Shown piece after piece: positions 1 through 8,637 of a DNA stretch of 64,000 bases. The stretch's first letter is position 1. Each line of letters opens with the position of its first letter. Under the pieces are notes generated by a model. The model was given only the letters and a program-made list of their open reading frames with translations. It was not told the DNA's origin and did not search any database. The stretch spans positions 2,728,001 through 2,792,000 of the forward strand of contig NZ_CP020105.1 of NCBI RefSeq assembly GCF_002067135.1, in the 5' to 3' direction. A program made the position numbers and the translations under genes. The stretch comes from Spirosoma rigui. GTDB lineage: Bacteria > Bacteroidota > Bacteroidia > Cytophagales > Spirosomataceae.

Positions 1-9
1 CCTGCGTGG

Positions 10-660
10 ATGAGCGGTTTTTTGTTTTTGTTTCGAGTCAAAATGCCCCCAAAAACGGTCCTTTTTCGTCGGATTGATTTGGTCGACTTTTGGGGCATGA
101 CAATTCAGGAGCAGAAGGTTGGTACCTGGGCGGGCTTCCCCGCCGTTGGCTTTGTGGCCAGGCTCAAACTTGTGCCTGCTGATCAGGTGGTGAACCTGCT
201 CACGCCTGATCAACTGCCCACGCCGGGTAAACCCTTCACGGTTAACAAAGCGGGGATACTCGTTGAGGTGGGTACAACGGTTTATGAACTAAACCTGCGC
301 CCAGCCCAGACAACCTTCAAACAGGACGAGATCGTCGACGTCAACGGTACATCCTATGCCCTCAGCATCGAGGCCGATGTGCCAACAAGTCCTGACCTGG
401 TCAAATTCCTGCAGTTAAACCGGGCCCGGCGCTGGCTGGCGATCTGGATCGACCTGACTGGTCAGGCTTACGTAGCTGGCCAGGCTAATAAGGGCTTCAC
501 GCTGACCCACCAACGGAGCCTGACTTCCATCAACTCGACCCAGCTGAGCCTGCGGGCCCGCTGCCTGAATCCGACCTGGTATCTGGAGTCATTCCTGTCG
601 AGCGAGCTCTTCCCGGATGCTGCCTTCGACCATTCCTTCGCAATTTCATTTGATTCATAA
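10..660 (+). CDS. Phage structural protein of unknown function
   Basis: I do not recognise the family. The protein looks like a soluble, beta-rich virion component. The frame stays open to the window edge, so the gene may begin further left. Within the window the ATG at 97 (protein beginning MTIQEQKVGTW) is a more natural start than the one at 10, whose first residues are low-quality sequence. It stops 2 bp before the next gene, so it is part of the late operon. The position directly before a tail-fibre-like gene and a tailspike suggests a tail or baseplate role, which is inference. Confidence 0.55.
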   Translation: MSGFLFLFRVKMPPKTVLFRRIDLVDFWGMTIQEQKVGTWAGFPAVGFVARLKLVPADQVVNLLTPDQLPTPGKPFTVNKAGILVEVGTTVYELNLRPAQTTFKQDEIVDVNGTSYALSIEADVPTSPDLVKFLQLNRARRWLAIWIDLTGQAYVAGQANKGFTLTHQRSLTSINSTQLSLRARCLNPTWYLESFLSSELFPDAAFDHSFAISFDS

Positions 661-662
661 CT

Positions 663-1610
663 ATGGCCGTAGATTCGACCTCCATTAAAAGTCAGATTGA
701 CAGTAATCTGCCTGACGCTACTGACCGGCGTAATAAAGCTTCCATTGTCCGGGGGCTCCTTAAGATTGTTGTGGATTGGGTGCGGGATGCCATCAATGGC
801 AACCTGGCCACTTTTAACAAGGTTGGCACCACCAATCCAGCCGCAACCAATGCCGATGATGTCTACAGGACCGGCAAGCTCGTGGTAGGGCGTAATACGC
901 TAGATGGAACCGGCGCAGCTTTGCAATCTACCAGCACGAGTGCAGGGACAGCGACTGTCAGCACGGTAAACGGCACGATCGTAAACCAGCAGCTTTTGGT
1001 AACCCCATCCGGAGCTGCCACTAAACGGTACTATAAGATAGGCACACTGCCTGCTTCGTCGGGTGGTAGTTATGCCAGAATGGATCTTCATGTTGCGGTA
1101 GGCGGCTGGTCTGCCGGTACTAAAAGTCTCCATCGACTCAGTTTTGAAAACCGCGATGGGTTCTCTTATGGCTACACCATCGACGGACCTGGAACCGCTG
1201 GGAGCCTGGTAATATACCGCGATACTGCAGGGAACCACAATGTGTATTTAAGCGTCGATAATGGCTTTAACATGGCCGTTATCAATGTCACTTTTAGCGT
1301 ACAGGGGGTATTGACCCCAACCTTGCCAGAAGAACTAGCCGCCGGTCAGCCCGCTACACCAGCCGGTGTCCTGGTGCTTGATACCTTAAACGCTGCAACC
1401 TACCCGCCAATCTACTCGGCCAGTTCGAGCCGGTACCGACTTTATCCACCAGCGACACTACAGGGCTTCACCCGTATGGGAGGTGATAGTAATGCCGGCG
1501 TTAAAATCACCGGTGTAAAGTCTGCTTCAGGTCTGACGTTGAAGACCAGCCGCTACTTGGAATTGCTTCTGGAAGATGGTACAACGGTTAAAGTTGCTGA
1601 AGTCAATTAA
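663..1610 (+). CDS. Putative phage tail-fibre/appendage protein
   Basis: This 315-residue protein is rich in Gly, Thr, Ser and Val. A short helical N-terminus (MAVDSTSIKSQIDSN, often seen at the virion-attachment end of fibres) precedes a beta-rich body, and the C-terminus reads LLLEDGTTVKVAEVN. No catalytic motif is visible. It starts 2 bp after the previous gene and ends 14 bp before the beta-helix tailspike gene, so the three are one transcription unit. The fibre assignment comes from composition and neighbours, not from a recognised domain. Confidence 0.5.
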   Translation: MAVDSTSIKSQIDSNLPDATDRRNKASIVRGLLKIVVDWVRDAINGNLATFNKVGTTNPAATNADDVYRTGKLVVGRNTLDGTGAALQSTSTSAGTATVSTVNGTIVNQQLLVTPSGAATKRYYKIGTLPASSGGSYARMDLHVAVGGWSAGTKSLHRLSFENRDGFSYGYTIDGPGTAGSLVIYRDTAGNHNVYLSVDNGFNMAVINVTFSVQGVLTPTLPEELAAGQPATPAGVLVLDTLNAATYPPIYSASSSRYRLYPPATLQGFTRMGGDSNAGVKITGVKSASGLTLKTSRYLELLLEDGTTVKVAEVN

Positions 1611-1624
1611 TAAAAACGTTCTGA

Positions 1625-3025
1625 ATGGAGTCTCCTGATTTAGTCCTGAAGTTGGTGCGTGATTACGTAAACGACTACACTTCTTTGTTGCAGGGCATGC
1701 TGAATGCTCACCAGTCGGCAACGTTTACCATGCCCCTTGGTAACTATCCGGTATCGAGCCTGAAGGTGCCTGTGGGCTTAACGCTAAACGTCCCCACTGG
1801 AGCAACGATCCAGGCATTAGCCATGCCAAAAGTCGGTAACGATTCGATTGCCCTATTGACACTATCGAGCCGGTCCCGGCTGGAAGGGGATGGAGTGATC
1901 GACGGCAATCGTTTTCAGCGAAAGCATGGATCGGCCGTCCTGATCGCTGGCCAGGCGAACGGAGTGTCGGTGTCAGGAGTTCGCATCGTTGAGGCCGCTG
2001 AACAGGGTATACAGGTCGTAGGATCGAGGGGCATCGTCATTGACAGTGTTTCTGTATCCGGATGCGGTATTCCCGGAACCACTGATCAGTATCAGGCAAT
2101 CAACCTGGTTATATCCAGCGATGTGGAGGTACGTAGATGCAACCTGAGCGATGCTCAGCATGGGGTCCAGTGGTGGGGCGACGAGACCAATGGCCTTTGC
2201 GAGAACATCATAATTTACAAAAACGAGATCAGAGACGTGACGGGCGGAGCCTGGGGCCACCTGGGTAAAAATGTGTCAGTCGTTCGTAACAAGATCAAGC
2301 GTTGCAAAGATGTAGGCGTCGATTTTGAAACTACGTTCGATTCGGAGTCCATTGGTAACGAGGTTTCCAACTGTTTGAACCACGCGCTATCAGTTTTTAA
2401 CGGGTCGAAGAACATCCTCTTTAGGGGCGACAAAGTTAACCAGGAGCAGGAGTGGGGCGGGGGTATCGGTTTATATGGTCCGGTGGCAAACACGGGCATT
2501 CGCTTTGAAGGGGGAAGTATTCAAACGTTTGGTGCTGCTGGTCAGGGTTTGGGCACGGTTGGCTCCGGTGTGGCCTCGAAGGTGACGTTGACAGGTTACA
2601 GTATTGAAGTCAATCACCCAAGTGCTATGCCGATCCGGGTGCTGGATGCCAATCGCTTTTACATCGTAGAAAACCCGTTGATTGCAGGCTATCACTCCAT
2701 TGGTGTGTCGCTGGAGGGATCAAGTGATTCAGTTGTGAAAGGAAACCTGCTACGGAATATGAACCCCACCAGCGGATCAAAAGGGGTATTCCTGTACTGG
2801 CGAGGTGCCCAGCATCCTACCAAACGGACGGTAGTCGAGGAGAACAGGCTTGAAGGCTATGAGCAAATTGCCGATGACTGCTGGGGTGATAATAACTCCT
2901 GTAATGTTATCAGAGATAATGAGGTTGCTCAGGTAACTCATCGGGGCACGAGCAGCTATACCGGAATTATTCAGAACAACAAAACACTGGCTGGTAGCCC
3001 TTCTGTTGTTTCGGTGATTTCATAG
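1625..3025 (+). CDS. Right-handed beta-helix tailspike-like protein
   Basis: The 466 residues carry the repeating short-strand pattern of a parallel beta-helix (for example GDGVIDGNRFQRKHGSAVLI, then repeats rich in V-x-V, G-I-x-V and N-x-I). This fold is used by pectate lyases and phage tailspikes. The N-terminal ~70 residues form a separate helical/beta cap that probably anchors it to the virion. No obvious polysaccharide-lyase catalytic set can be assigned by eye. It is the last gene before a strong terminator, so it closes the receptor-binding block. Likely role: host-surface recognition or depolymerisation. Confidence 0.7.
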   Translation: MESPDLVLKLVRDYVNDYTSLLQGMLNAHQSATFTMPLGNYPVSSLKVPVGLTLNVPTGATIQALAMPKVGNDSIALLTLSSRSRLEGDGVIDGNRFQRKHGSAVLIAGQANGVSVSGVRIVEAAEQGIQVVGSRGIVIDSVSVSGCGIPGTTDQYQAINLVISSDVEVRRCNLSDAQHGVQWWGDETNGLCENIIIYKNEIRDVTGGAWGHLGKNVSVVRNKIKRCKDVGVDFETTFDSESIGNEVSNCLNHALSVFNGSKNILFRGDKVNQEQEWGGGIGLYGPVANTGIRFEGGSIQTFGAAGQGLGTVGSGVASKVTLTGYSIEVNHPSAMPIRVLDANRFYIVENPLIAGYHSIGVSLEGSSDSVVKGNLLRNMNPTSGSKGVFLYWRGAQHPTKRTVVEENRLEGYEQIADDCWGDNNSCNVIRDNEVAQVTHRGTSSYTGIIQNNKTLAGSPSVVSVIS

Positions 3026-3060
3026 AAAGTGAGTTAATACAAGTTACGGTGTAAACTAAA

Positions 3061-3089
3061 GCCTGCTGCCTCTGGTGGCAGGCTTTTTT
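3061..3089 (+). terminator. Intrinsic terminator after the tailspike gene
   Basis: The stem GCCTGC/GCAGGC, extended by wobble and CC/GG pairs around a TCT loop, is followed by six T. It separates the tail-appendage genes from the head module. Confidence 0.85.
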
Positions 3090-3147
3090 GTGTCCTTTAA
3101 TGTGGTAGAAAACAACAGGACTTTCGTATCGATATGAATCGCTAACG

Positions 3148-4071
3148 ATGACTGGACTGTCTTTTACAGGTCTTTATTTTCTCCACAAGCCCTTTGCCGA
3201 TCGCATGGCCGGTATTATCGTGCCCCGTATCAATGCCGGGCAGGAGCCAATACCAACCCTTTTTCAGCAGGGGGCGCTGAAATCCGCTGCGAGTCTTTCC
3301 GAGGATCAGGAACGCCGGCTACGCTGGGAAAGCCGGGCCAAAAATTCGGAGCTCGTCATGGACGAAGTCTTCGACGAGTATGGCCAGTTCGACCGCGAAA
3401 AATACGATCTGTTCCTGTATCGCCGGGCCGGTGGTGGATCGGTTGCCGTCATTCCCATCGATGGCCCCATGGCCAGAGTGGGCTACTGCGGTGCCGGGGG
3501 AAATGAATACCTGACCCGAATCCTGAAGCTGGCTGCAGTTCATCCGCTGATTAAGTCCGTCATCCTGAAAGTGAATACGCCAGGGGGAACGGTCGACTCG
3601 ACCCGGATGCTGGCCGATGCCGTTAAGAACTTCCCCAAACGCATCTACGTCTGGACCAACTTCTGCGCTTCTGCCGGCTACTACGTGGCCAGCCAGGCTG
3701 ACGAGATCTGGATGGAAGACCAGTCGGTGTCTGAGGTTGGCTCGATCGGGGTGCTGATGGTGTATACCGATTCGTCGGAAGCACTCAAAAAGGAAGGCTA
3801 CAAAATCACCATTTACCGGGCTGACGGATCGGAGAATAAAGCCCAGATGAACGGCATCGAGCCCGTTACACCCGAAATGGAGGCTGAGCTAAAAACGTCG
3901 CTCAACGAAATCCGTCAGGAGTTTCTGGGCTACGTCCGTCGGGGCCGGGCCGGCAAGCTCACCTCTTGCGAGTGGGAAGATGCCAGCATGTTTGGGCCCA
4001 AGAAAGCCCTGACCATTGGGCTGGCCGACCGGGTCGGGTCGCTCGACGAACTCATCCAATACGCAACATAA
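3148..4071 (+). CDS. S49-family prohead protease (SppA-like)
   Basis: This 307-residue serine peptidase follows the signal-peptide-peptidase fold. The nucleophile motif CASAGYYVAS places the catalytic Ser at residue 175; GSIGVL follows at 199-203, and Lys231 (in SENKAQ) fits the general base of the Ser-Lys dyad. The N-terminal ~95 residues form a helical extension typical of phage versions. In tailed phages this protein matures the capsid by cleaving scaffold and capsid subunits. The immediate downstream genes (coiled-coil scaffold, then capsid) support that role. Cytoplasmic; no signal peptide is seen. Confidence 0.9.
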   Translation: MTGLSFTGLYFLHKPFADRMAGIIVPRINAGQEPIPTLFQQGALKSAASLSEDQERRLRWESRAKNSELVMDEVFDEYGQFDREKYDLFLYRRAGGGSVAVIPIDGPMARVGYCGAGGNEYLTRILKLAAVHPLIKSVILKVNTPGGTVDSTRMLADAVKNFPKRIYVWTNFCASAGYYVASQADEIWMEDQSVSEVGSIGVLMVYTDSSEALKKEGYKITIYRADGSENKAQMNGIEPVTPEMEAELKTSLNEIRQEFLGYVRRGRAGKLTSCEWEDASMFGPKKALTIGLADRVGSLDELIQYAT

Positions 4072-4094
4072 CAAGCCGCTTAAATTCAAATACC

Positions 4095-4574
4095 ATGTCA
4101 AAATCAACTAATTCTATCAAAACCATCATCGGAAAGCTATTTCCAAAAAGCGAAAAAGCGATTTCGGAAAAGCTCTCGACGGATGATTTCAATGCCTTCT
4201 CGGCTGATGCAGAAGAACTGCAAAACCGGCTCGACGCTCAGGAGGAGGGTAATTCGGCAGAGCAAACCGATCGACAGAAAGCTGAAGCCAAAGTGACCGA
4301 GCTGTCGGATAAACTGACTGCAGCAGAATCACAGGTTACCGATCTGTCAGGAAAGCTAAAGACAGCGCTCGCTGAGAAACAGGATCTCGCTGATCAAAAG
4401 GAAGCTGCCGAATCCAAAATCACGGAAAAGGACGACTACATCACCAAGCTGAAAGCATCGATCAATCCACTGGGTGATGACGAGAGCAATAAAGCGGATG
4501 CCAGCGACGACTTCCAGACCGATACGGATAAAGCCGCCATCGCAGCTTACAATAAGTCAAACCCGACTGCCTAA
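4095..4574 (+). CDS. Capsid scaffold-like coiled-coil protein
   Basis: The 159 residues are dominated by a long charged coiled coil (about residues 40-120, rich in Ala, Glu, Lys, Asp, Gln with heptad Leu) and end in an acidic tail. I chose the ATG at 4095 because upstream in-frame codons lie inside the protease gene and read as noise. The place between prohead protease and major capsid protein, the size and the composition are those of an internal scaffold. The scaffold role is inferred; no domain was recognised. Confidence 0.7.
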   Translation: MSKSTNSIKTIIGKLFPKSEKAISEKLSTDDFNAFSADAEELQNRLDAQEEGNSAEQTDRQKAEAKVTELSDKLTAAESQVTDLSGKLKTALAEKQDLADQKEAAESKITEKDDYITKLKASINPLGDDESNKADASDDFQTDTDKAAIAAYNKSNPTA

Positions 4575-4637
4575 AACACCCGTACTCGTCGGATTCGAGC
4601 TTTAATCAATTATTCTCTTTTTTAACTAAATACAATT

Positions 4638-5654
4638 ATGTCAGGAGTAAAACTGACCCAACTCGATGCCTCGCTCAAGAAGCGCCGGGAGAAAAACCGG
4701 GACTTGCTGGTAAAAGCAGTCGTAAACGGGTTTGGGTATCTGCAGGGCTTCCGTCGCCTGCGCGTTATCGACGAAATCGTACTTTCGACGATGTACACCA
4801 AATCACTGCTCCAGCCAGGTGGCAAGGGCGCCTTTAATCCCAAAGCCGATGTGGTCAATTTTGAGGCCCGTATCGGTAAGGTTCGTCCCTGGAAAGTAGA
4901 CGTGGAGATCGACGAGCCAACTCGTCTCCAGATGGAAGCGTCTTACCTGGGCGAAATTGAAGGCAACGATGGGCTGAATCCGCTGGATTTCCCCTTCGCT
5001 GATTACATCTACAAAGGCCTGACCGACCAGATCGGTGAAGACTTCGGTGTAAATGCACTCTGGAAGGGCGTTCTTAATGGAGCCGGCACCAACCCGCAGG
5101 ACGTTTTCAACGGCTTTATCAAGCTCGACGACGACGCAATTTTGTCGGATGAAATCCCAGAAGCTAACGTGATCGTGCACAGTGCGGCTGATTTCTTCAT
5201 CAATGAGGACAACGTCATTGCTGAGTTCAAACGCATGTGGAAGCGTTACGTAAAGCAGCTGCCAGCCTACGCTGATAAAGACGTAGAGTTCTTCCTGCCA
5301 AGCCATATCAAAACGGCTTACGACTTTGCGCTGGAGAAAGCCAACGGTCAAACCCGGACCTACAACCAGTTCAAACAGGAGGTGTTGTATTTCGCTCCCA
5401 ACGTGCGACTCAATACGCAGGCCGGCCTGGGCGGTACCGACTACATGTCGATGACGCCGAAAGAGAACATGGTGTACCTGTCGAGCCGTCAGGATGATGC
5501 CATCGACCTGACGACGGATTACAACGTCCGGGACCGGTCGATCGCCATCGTTGCCGACGGTAAGGCCGCGCCAAACTTTGTTCGTGGTGATCTTAAAATC
5601 GTCAGCGACCTGCGTGACCGGCCAGCCGCTGCCGATGCTGAGGACGACGAATAG
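4638..5654 (+). CDS. Major capsid protein
   Basis: This 338-residue protein follows the protease and scaffold genes, the standard position of an HK97-fold major capsid subunit. It has an acidic, mixed alpha/beta composition, a basic N-terminal helix (LKKRREKNRDLLVKAV) and an acidic C-terminal tail (AAADAEDDE). No signal or membrane segment is present. I cannot demonstrate the HK97 fold by eye; the call rests on gene order, size and the lack of enzymatic motifs. A palindrome follows 36 bp after the stop. Confidence 0.75.
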   Translation: MSGVKLTQLDASLKKRREKNRDLLVKAVVNGFGYLQGFRRLRVIDEIVLSTMYTKSLLQPGGKGAFNPKADVVNFEARIGKVRPWKVDVEIDEPTRLQMEASYLGEIEGNDGLNPLDFPFADYIYKGLTDQIGEDFGVNALWKGVLNGAGTNPQDVFNGFIKLDDDAILSDEIPEANVIVHSAADFFINEDNVIAEFKRMWKRYVKQLPAYADKDVEFFLPSHIKTAYDFALEKANGQTRTYNQFKQEVLYFAPNVRLNTQAGLGGTDYMSMTPKENMVYLSSRQDDAIDLTTDYNVRDRSIAIVADGKAAPNFVRGDLKIVSDLRDRPAAADAEDDE

Positions 5655-5690
5655 ACGAACCTAACTGATCAATCAATCCAATTATTGACA

Positions 5691-5722
5691 ATCCCCTGGT
5701 GACTAACCAGACCCCAGGGGAT
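5691..5722 (+). terminator. Hairpin after the capsid gene
   Basis: A perfect 9-bp inverted repeat (ATCCCCTGG / CCAGGGGAT) with a 14-nt loop lies between the capsid gene and the next gene. There is no real T-tract (ATTTCAAATC follows), so it may be an mRNA-end or attenuating hairpin and not an efficient terminator. Confidence 0.5.
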
Positions 5723-5756
5723 TTCAAATCAATCGTTTAAAACACAATCAATTCGC

Positions 5757-6446
5757 ATGAAACCTTTTTTGAAGAATTTGGGCCGAATCGCACTGATCCT
5801 ACTGGCTGCGGTGTTGATGGTCGAGTTTGTACAACCTGCCGCCGAAGCAGCTACCAGTTATCTCTTCAACAGCCCGGATCTGGCGGGCAGCGTACTGCTG
5901 GGCGTAACCAGTCTGACAGCGCTGAAGAATATTCCGGATCAAGCACCCAACCCAGCTGGTGTACGCCGGATCTTCGCCATTCTGGTCGCTGACATGGATG
6001 AGACGGTTGTCGACTGGCCTAAGTTGGAAGATATCACCGCGGGTGCTGTCACGGTAGCCATCCCTCTGAAAGCAGGTAAAACCCTGGCCACGATCGTTCC
6101 TGCTGACAACTCAGCGGAGGGCATGTTCGAAAACCAGGGGGATCGCTATTATCAGTCTTACAAACACGGTATTTCTTTCGATATAGCCGGTAACCGTCCC
6201 GAGCAGAAGACAGAAGCCGCCAAGTTTGTAAACGCCGGCTGCATATTCCTCGTCGAGCAGTACGATGGTCAGATCGACGTCCATGGTACGAAGCTCTCGC
6301 CGATCGTGCTCAAGCAAAAAGGTCAGACGGGTAAAAAAGGTGGTGATAAACGGGGTCGCACGTTTTCGGGTGACAACGACAACTACATCTTCGAACCACC
6401 CGTCTATCCTTCTACGCTGGCGTTACCGCTGCCGGTTGTCGTCTAG
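5757..6446 (+). CDS. Phage protein with N-terminal membrane/signal segment
   Basis: This 229-residue protein is of unknown family. Residues 1-31 look like a signal peptide or membrane anchor (basic start, then IALILLAAVLMVEFV, then a possible AEA cleavage point). The remaining ~195 residues are soluble and beta-rich, ending in PLPVVV. Its place right after the capsid gene suggests a virion protein, for which an export signal is unusual. It could be an envelope or ejection protein, or a fusion of a membrane leader to a head/tail protein. The start ATG is the only sensible one in frame. Confidence 0.55.
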   Translation: MKPFLKNLGRIALILLAAVLMVEFVQPAAEAATSYLFNSPDLAGSVLLGVTSLTALKNIPDQAPNPAGVRRIFAILVADMDETVVDWPKLEDITAGAVTVAIPLKAGKTLATIVPADNSAEGMFENQGDRYYQSYKHGISFDIAGNRPEQKTEAAKFVNAGCIFLVEQYDGQIDVHGTKLSPIVLKQKGQTGKKGGDKRGRTFSGDNDNYIFEPPVYPSTLALPLPVVV

Positions 6447-6483
6447 TAGCCATCACAGGGTAACCATTTAACTGACCCTTCAC

Positions 6484-6702
6484 ATGGCTAAACGAACAAG
6501 CAGGATCAAAATCAAACTGTCGCTGGCCACTGGCCTGCAGACGATGCGTTTCGCTTTTGGCGAGCGCAGTATAGTCATCAGCGCAGGAGGTTCGTATGTT
6601 GAGGAAAACGATGTAAAAGCCATCGAAGCTCAATTTCCGAACTGGACCGATCGGGTAACCGCCAAGGCCGATGCGCCAAAGGATATGGCCGACAAAGTAT
6701 AG
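6484..6702 (+). CDS. Small phage protein
   Basis: The 72-residue protein is basic at the N-terminus (MAKRTSRIKIK) and has no recognised domain. It is in step with its neighbours and is followed at 6731 by a strong terminator, which supports it as the last cistron of the head block. It could be a small head-decoration or completion protein; there is no direct evidence. Confidence 0.5.
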   Translation: MAKRTSRIKIKLSLATGLQTMRFAFGERSIVISAGGSYVEENDVKAIEAQFPNWTDRVTAKADAPKDMADKV

Positions 6703-6730
6703 ATTTACCCATCTTCCACTCCACGCTGCA

Positions 6731-6765
6731 GCGCCCTTCTACTCCATGTGGAAGGGCGCTTTTTT
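6731..6765 (+). terminator. Intrinsic terminator
   Basis: A perfect 9-bp stem GCGCCCTTC / GAAGGGCGC with an 11-nt loop is followed by six T. It closes the capsid transcription unit. Confidence 0.9.
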
Positions 6766-6860
6766 GTGGCTAAAACCGTCCAACCCAAGCCCGTTTTATT
6801 GCCCGAACTTCCCATCCTGATTAAGACGAATCGTCGACGATAACCAAAACCTTACTTATC

Positions 6861-7166
6861 ATGAGCACGCTTAAAAACCGCATCCGACTGCAGCAGGCCC
6901 GGACCCAGTTCGACCGGGGCCATATTAAGGAGGAAGAGTTTGCCCGAATTGAAATCGAGTGCACTACTGGGACTGATACAGTCATTGGGGAGCCTGGCGA
7001 GGGTATCCAAATCCAGGATGACAACAAGCTACCTCCCGTCGCTATCCGTAAGCCAGCTACCCGCTCGACCAGTCGTAAGCCATCCACCAAAGCATCTACT
7101 GCCCAAGCAGGATCTGCAGCGGCTCTGGCCGTAGTGGATGCAGGAGAAAATTCGGGAAACGTCTAA
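6861..7166 (+). CDS. Small phage hypothetical protein
   Basis: The 101-residue protein has a charged helical N-terminal half and a low-complexity C-terminal half rich in Ala, Ser, Thr and Lys (RKPATRSTSRKPSTKAST), probably disordered. No family is recognised. It begins after the terminator at 6731 and leads a new set of tightly spaced genes. Confidence 0.45.
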   Translation: MSTLKNRIRLQQARTQFDRGHIKEEEFARIEIECTTGTDTVIGEPGEGIQIQDDNKLPPVAIRKPATRSTSRKPSTKASTAQAGSAAALAVVDAGENSGNV

Positions 7167-7198
7167 CGCCGGCTCGACCAGCTCCGGTCGAGGCCGGC

Positions 7199-7660
7199 GT
7201 GAAACTTACTCCCGAGGAGTATGCCATTGCGTTTGCCCAGGTGTGCGAACAGGTGGACAAATACAACCGGGAGGCCGAGAGCCGGGCTGATAAGCTTGCT
7301 GACATTCCGGAGAACGATAGCTGCCCGGTCCTGGTCGAAGAAATCCTATACTGGGATGATTTGTACCGGAAGGCGCTCGAAACCCGCAAGTACCTCCAGG
7401 AGCACGAAATGCTGCCTGCAGAAGAGCCGGTCAAAGCCTGGCACCAGCGGTATGAGATTCCGACGTCCGGAGCAGAACTGGCCATTAGTGTGCGAAACCT
7501 GGCCAAGAACGTCTCGACCTGGAAGAGTCGGCTCGATAATCCCAAGTACCCGGATGCCGCTTCTAAACACGGTATGTACGAACAACTCTATCAGGAAGCC
7601 AAGTCAGCCCTAAGCGCTGAGCGTGCTGCCTCACAATTAGCCCAAAGCGGATCATGTTAG
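7199..7660 (+). CDS. Phage hypothetical helical protein
   Basis: This 153-residue protein starts at a GTG and is strongly helical and acidic (MKLTPEEYAIAFAQVCEQVD). No domain is recognised. Its last 7 bp overlap the start of the next gene, so the two are translationally coupled. A head-tail connector helper role is possible from position only. Confidence 0.5.
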   Translation: MKLTPEEYAIAFAQVCEQVDKYNREAESRADKLADIPENDSCPVLVEEILYWDDLYRKALETRKYLQEHEMLPAEEPVKAWHQRYEIPTSGAELAISVRNLAKNVSTWKSRLDNPKYPDAASKHGMYEQLYQEAKSALSAERAASQLAQSGSC

Positions 7661-8637
7661 TTACTACTACCCTTCAGTTTGCCCGGCACATCGGTGCGCT
7701 CTTCTCGAAAGAAACGTATTTCCAGCAGCTGGAGTCGTTCGTGCAGGATGTGGAGACCAAGCTGATCGAACCCTTATTGGGAGAAGAGCTCCTGACGGAA
7801 CTGGCTCAGCCTGGTCTCGACGAGTTGCACCAGAAAGTGCGGCTCTATGCCGAACGGGCTATCGTTTGGGCGGCATTTCAGGAGGTGCAGGTTGGCTACC
7901 TCTACCAGTTTGGTAATGGGGGTATGGTCAAAGTGATGCCCAAGGAAGCCAAATCTTTGGCTTTGTGGGAGATTGATACGATCCTGTCGGATACGGCCCG
8001 AAAAGCCGATGCTGCCATCGAGCAGCTGATCAACTGTTTGACCAGGGAAAAAGAAAACCTGCCGGCCTGGTCGACGTCCGAAGCCTACCGGAAAGCCAAT
8101 GCTCTGCTGATCCCCACGACGATCCTGCTCAACGAAGCGCTGCCGGAAGTATCGGCCACCCATTCAATGCTGGCCCGGCTGCAGGCATTCATGCCCCGAA
8201 CGGAGCGTCGTTTCGTCGCCGGGGTACTGGGCAGTGAGCTTTACGAGGAGCTCAAGGCGAAACTGGCTGGTAACATCACCCTGACGCTGGCTGAGAACCA
8301 GCTGTGGCTCCACTGCCGAAATCTGCTTGGGCCCATAACCTTGTGGGAAGCGCTGCCGTCGATGTCGGTGCTGATGCTGCCCGACGGCATCCGGATCGTG
8401 AGTTCGTTTAAAGGGCTCAACGATCAAAAGGCTGCGTCGGACTCCAAGATCACCGATCTACGGATGAGCCTCTGGAAAACGGCTGAAGATGCCAAAGGGG
8501 AGCTGAAGCGCTTCCTCAATAAGACCGCTTCCGCGACGGTATTTCCCTCGTATTTCAACTCAGGCCTTTATCTGGCTCCCGGCACCTCCAGCTGGAAGGA
8601 AGTCGATAACTCAGGCAAAAAACACCTCCGATTGTGA
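7654..8637 (+). CDS. DUF6712-like phage protein (head-completion candidate)
   Basis: The 327 residues resemble a family common in Bacteroidota prophages that I associate with DUF6712; this is recollection, not a search. Two segments look alike: about residues 29-80 (ETKLIEPLLGEELLTELA and onward) and 178-240 (ERRFVAGVLGSELYEELKAK and onward). Each has a helix, a GxELxxEL-type motif and a later W-A/W-E helix, suggesting an internal duplication. It overlaps both neighbours by a few bases. Likely structural or connector; no enzymatic motif is seen. Confidence 0.55.
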   Translation: MLVTTTLQFARHIGALFSKETYFQQLESFVQDVETKLIEPLLGEELLTELAQPGLDELHQKVRLYAERAIVWAAFQEVQVGYLYQFGNGGMVKVMPKEAKSLALWEIDTILSDTARKADAAIEQLINCLTREKENLPAWSTSEAYRKANALLIPTTILLNEALPEVSATHSMLARLQAFMPRTERRFVAGVLGSELYEELKAKLAGNITLTLAENQLWLHCRNLLGPITLWEALPSMSVLMLPDGIRIVSSFKGLNDQKAASDSKITDLRMSLWKTAEDAKGELKRFLNKTASATVFPSYFNSGLYLAPGTSSWKEVDNSGKKHLRL

